DNA from: Lewinellaceae bacterium
Lineage (GTDB): Bacteria > Bacteroidota > Bacteroidia > Chitinophagales > Saprospiraceae
Direction of reading: 5' to 3'
NCBI GenBank assembly: GCA_016719605.1
Contig: JADJYW010000008.1
Coordinates: 248,001-312,000 of the forward strand
Length of the DNA: 64,000 bases
Shown here: positions 62,669-64,000 of the stretch, in pieces
Position numbering within the stretch: position 1 is the stretch's first letter
Layout of the letters: every line of letters starts with the position of its first letter
Translations under genes and position numbers: made by a program
The notes under the pieces: generated by a model
Databases searched by the model: none
What the model saw: the letters and a program-made list of their open reading frames with translations, nothing else
Told to the model about the DNA's origin: nothing

Positions 62669-63754
62669 TTACAGCTCTTTTGCGAAAGTCAGAATAGCGT
62701 CGTTGATCAGATTCATTTCCCGGAACAAGTCCCTGGAGTCCATACGGCCGCCGCTTTTTTCCGTTTTCCAGTTGTAGTAGCGAGCCGACAGTCCCATGGC
62801 CGCCTGTTCGACCGGCGTCCCTTTCGCTGCTTCGATCAGTTTTTCAATAGCATTCTCCGTGTTTCCTTTTTGAAGAAACCGGACGATAGATTCCTTGGCG
62901 GGGGTATTGGCCGGATTGATAACCCGCAGGTTGCCTTCTTCGGCAAAGGCCTGGTACAGCTGGTCGAGCAAGTGCGTTTCGGTGCCGAGGAAACGAATGC
63001 GGAACTGGTTGATGAGGAAGGCTTCGGTGGCTTCTTCTTTTGGTGCATCGGATTCCAGGGCAAAGCGCCGGGCCGCGCGTTTGACGTCGAGCAGGCGCAG
63101 CAGTAGTTGGGTATGCCAGCGATCGAACTGGAAGCCGAGGAAGAGATACGAGGTGGTTTCTTTGAGGCGCACCATGAGTCGGCCCGGCAGTTTCGGTGCG
63201 GCGATGAGGCCCTGGAACAACCGAAACAGGTCGTCGTAGTCGAGGATGAGGGTAGATTGTTTTTCGATGCAGCCCAGCATATTGTAGTACAGGGGCACCC
63301 GTTGGCGGAGCAGGTCGGGGTCTACCTCCGGCATATCCAGGTCTTCCTCTTTGTTGGCGTCGAACCAGGCAAAGCGGTGGGGCAGTCCGTATTTGAAGCT
63401 GAGATCGCGCAGGAACGTGTCGGGGTTCACCGACAGGACGAGGGAGAACGGGATTTCGATGAGTTTGCGCAGCAATTCTTCGTCGCCGTCAATGTCCTGG
63501 AACTGGTAGGTGATTTCGTCCTGAATTTCCGGTTTGTCGTCTGCATTGCGGAGCAGGAAAAAGCCGTCCCGTTCGTAGTAGGCGGCAATTTGGTCGGGGA
63601 ATCGCTCCAGTATCTTGTTTCGGATGTAGGTACTGAGCGGCATTCCATTTACCGGGAAAATGTCGGGGCCTAAAATCAGGGCGCATTTCCCGGTTTTAAT
63701 GTCGGCCACGAGGCGTGGCAAATCCGGGAAGTCGTCATTATCCGCTTTGGTCAT
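62669..63754 (-). CDS. Divergent SIR2-like protein with C-terminal effector-associated domain
   Basis: A 361-residue protein. Residues 10-280 resemble SIR2_2-type domains of anti-phage systems: CALILGPDIF (24-33) for the nucleotide loop, LVLSVNPDTFLRD (105-117) for the TTN[FY]D-like motif, and YLFLGFQFDRWHTQLLLRLL (203-222). The usual LHG motif reads YNMLGC (157-162), so the catalytic His is not in its normal place. Residues 288-361 (KESIVRFLQKGNTENAIEKL, LSARYYNW, INDAILTFAKEL) resemble the EAD at the N-terminus of the TIR protein. It is the first gene of the three-gene locus. Confidence 0.75.
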   Translation of the reverse strand: MTKADNDDFPDLPRLVADIKTGKCALILGPDIFPVNGMPLSTYIRNKILERFPDQIAAYYERDGFFLLRNADDKPEIQDEITYQFQDIDGDEELLRKLIEIPFSLVLSVNPDTFLRDLSFKYGLPHRFAWFDANKEEDLDMPEVDPDLLRQRVPLYYNMLGCIEKQSTLILDYDDLFRLFQGLIAAPKLPGRLMVRLKETTSYLFLGFQFDRWHTQLLLRLLDVKRAARRFALESDAPKEEATEAFLINQFRIRFLGTETHLLDQLYQAFAEEGNLRVINPANTPAKESIVRFLQKGNTENAIEKLIEAAKGTPVEQAAMGLSARYYNWKTEKSGGRMDSRDLFREMNLINDAILTFAKEL

Positions 63755-63837
63755 ACGATAAAGTGCTTTAAGGCAGTGTGTGGTGGATTTGAGTTGAGCC
63801 GCTCCGATTCCTCTTTTTCCCCCGATTTTGTTTCGGC

Positions 63838-63845
63838 CAAAGGTA
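63838..63845 (-). promoter_or_regulatory. Promoter -7 box (TACCTTTG) for the SIR2/STAND genes
   Basis: Exact TAnnTTTG match on the minus strand, 83 bases before the SIR2-like start. A plus-strand TATTTTTG (63861-63868) lies back to back. Confidence 0.45.
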
Positions 63846-63934
63846 GCGAAATACCGTTTGTATTTTTGCGGGACAGATTTTCAGGCCTTTCGGGATTTTT
63901 TCGGGCCGGCTTGTTTTTTTGGGAGGCCACGTTG

Positions 63935-63942
63935 TACCTTTG
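63935..63942 (+). promoter_or_regulatory. tRNA promoter (TTG-N21-TACCTTTG)
   Basis: TACCTTTG with a TTG element at 63911-63913, about 38 bases before the tRNA 5' end. Confidence 0.6.
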
Positions 63943-63980
63943 CGCTCCCGCTGCGAAAGAGCAGGGAAAATTTTCAAAAC

Positions 63981-64000
63981 GGGCCATAGCTCAGTTGGTT
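63981..64000 (+). tRNA. tRNA, 5' part only (cut by window edge)
   Basis: GGGCCATAGCTCAGTTGGTT is an acceptor stem followed by the D-arm with the A box (TAGCTCAGTTGG). The anticodon lies beyond the window, so the isotype cannot be read. Confidence 0.85.

Overview
The window looks like a chromosomal segment of a Bacteroidota bacterium, most likely of the Saprospiraceae/Chitinophagia type. The evidence is: secreted proteins with type IX secretion (T9SS) C-terminal sorting domains, SprB-type adhesin repeats, promoters of the Bacteroidetes form TAnnTTTG, few Shine-Dalgarno sites, fairly high G+C, and a Sec-type (clade II) nitrous oxide reductase cluster. No rRNA, CRISPR array, prophage or complete transposase is present. 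The last 20 bases begin a tRNA gene.

Layout. 1-9.8 kb: an edge-truncated LysM-like secreted protein, a DinB domain fused in frame to an M43-like metalloprotease, a second M43-like T9SS protease, a polysaccharide flippase, a coiled-coil membrane protein, an MDR oxidoreductase, an L,D-transpeptidase-like lipoprotein and an ATP-cone/Mrr nuclease. 9.8-18 kb (minus strand): cytochrome c, nosZ, fasciclin lipoprotein, membrane-NosL fusion, nosD, nosF, ric/ytfE, nosY. This is a nitrous oxide respiration operon with a nitrosative-damage repair gene inside it and a possible CRP/FNR-type operator upstream. 18-26 kb: glgA, a methylmalonyl-CoA mutase small subunit, a membrane protein/winged-helix pair, a small secreted protein, then a Fic protein beside hipBA. 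26-39 kb: uvrB, an Rpn-type nuclease, an ECF sigma factor with a membrane partner, serA, a WD40 protein, hemD, DUF4271, purA and hppD. 39-54 kb: a propeller/SprB-repeat/OmpA surface protein, DUF58, an alpha/beta hydrolase, a reprolysin-like T9SS protein, thyA, a GCS2-CBS fusion, AlkA, and a DinB protein with an AT-hook and nine histone-H1-like repeats. 54-59 kb: an AstE-like peptidase, tpiA, DUF937, kbl and a LytTR response regulator.

The most interesting locus is at 59.1-63.8 kb on the minus strand: a divergent SIR2-like protein with a C-terminal effector-associated domain (EAD), a membrane-anchored STAND NTPase with a formylglycine-generating-enzyme-like (FGE) sensor domain, and an EAD-TIR protein. 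The two EADs resemble each other. This suggests a three-part immune or conflict system in which a periplasmic sensor controls a cytoplasmic NTPase switch and NAD-targeting effectors. It lies next to a tRNA gene.

Sequence quality and repeats. At least eight genes are split by small indels, mostly one base in a homopolymer. Each is restored by one correction (two in glgA, three small indels in the repeat protein), and the corrected lengths come out in frame, so many may be sequencing errors rather than real pseudogenes. Spacers carry striking short-unit palindromes and dispersed hairpin families.
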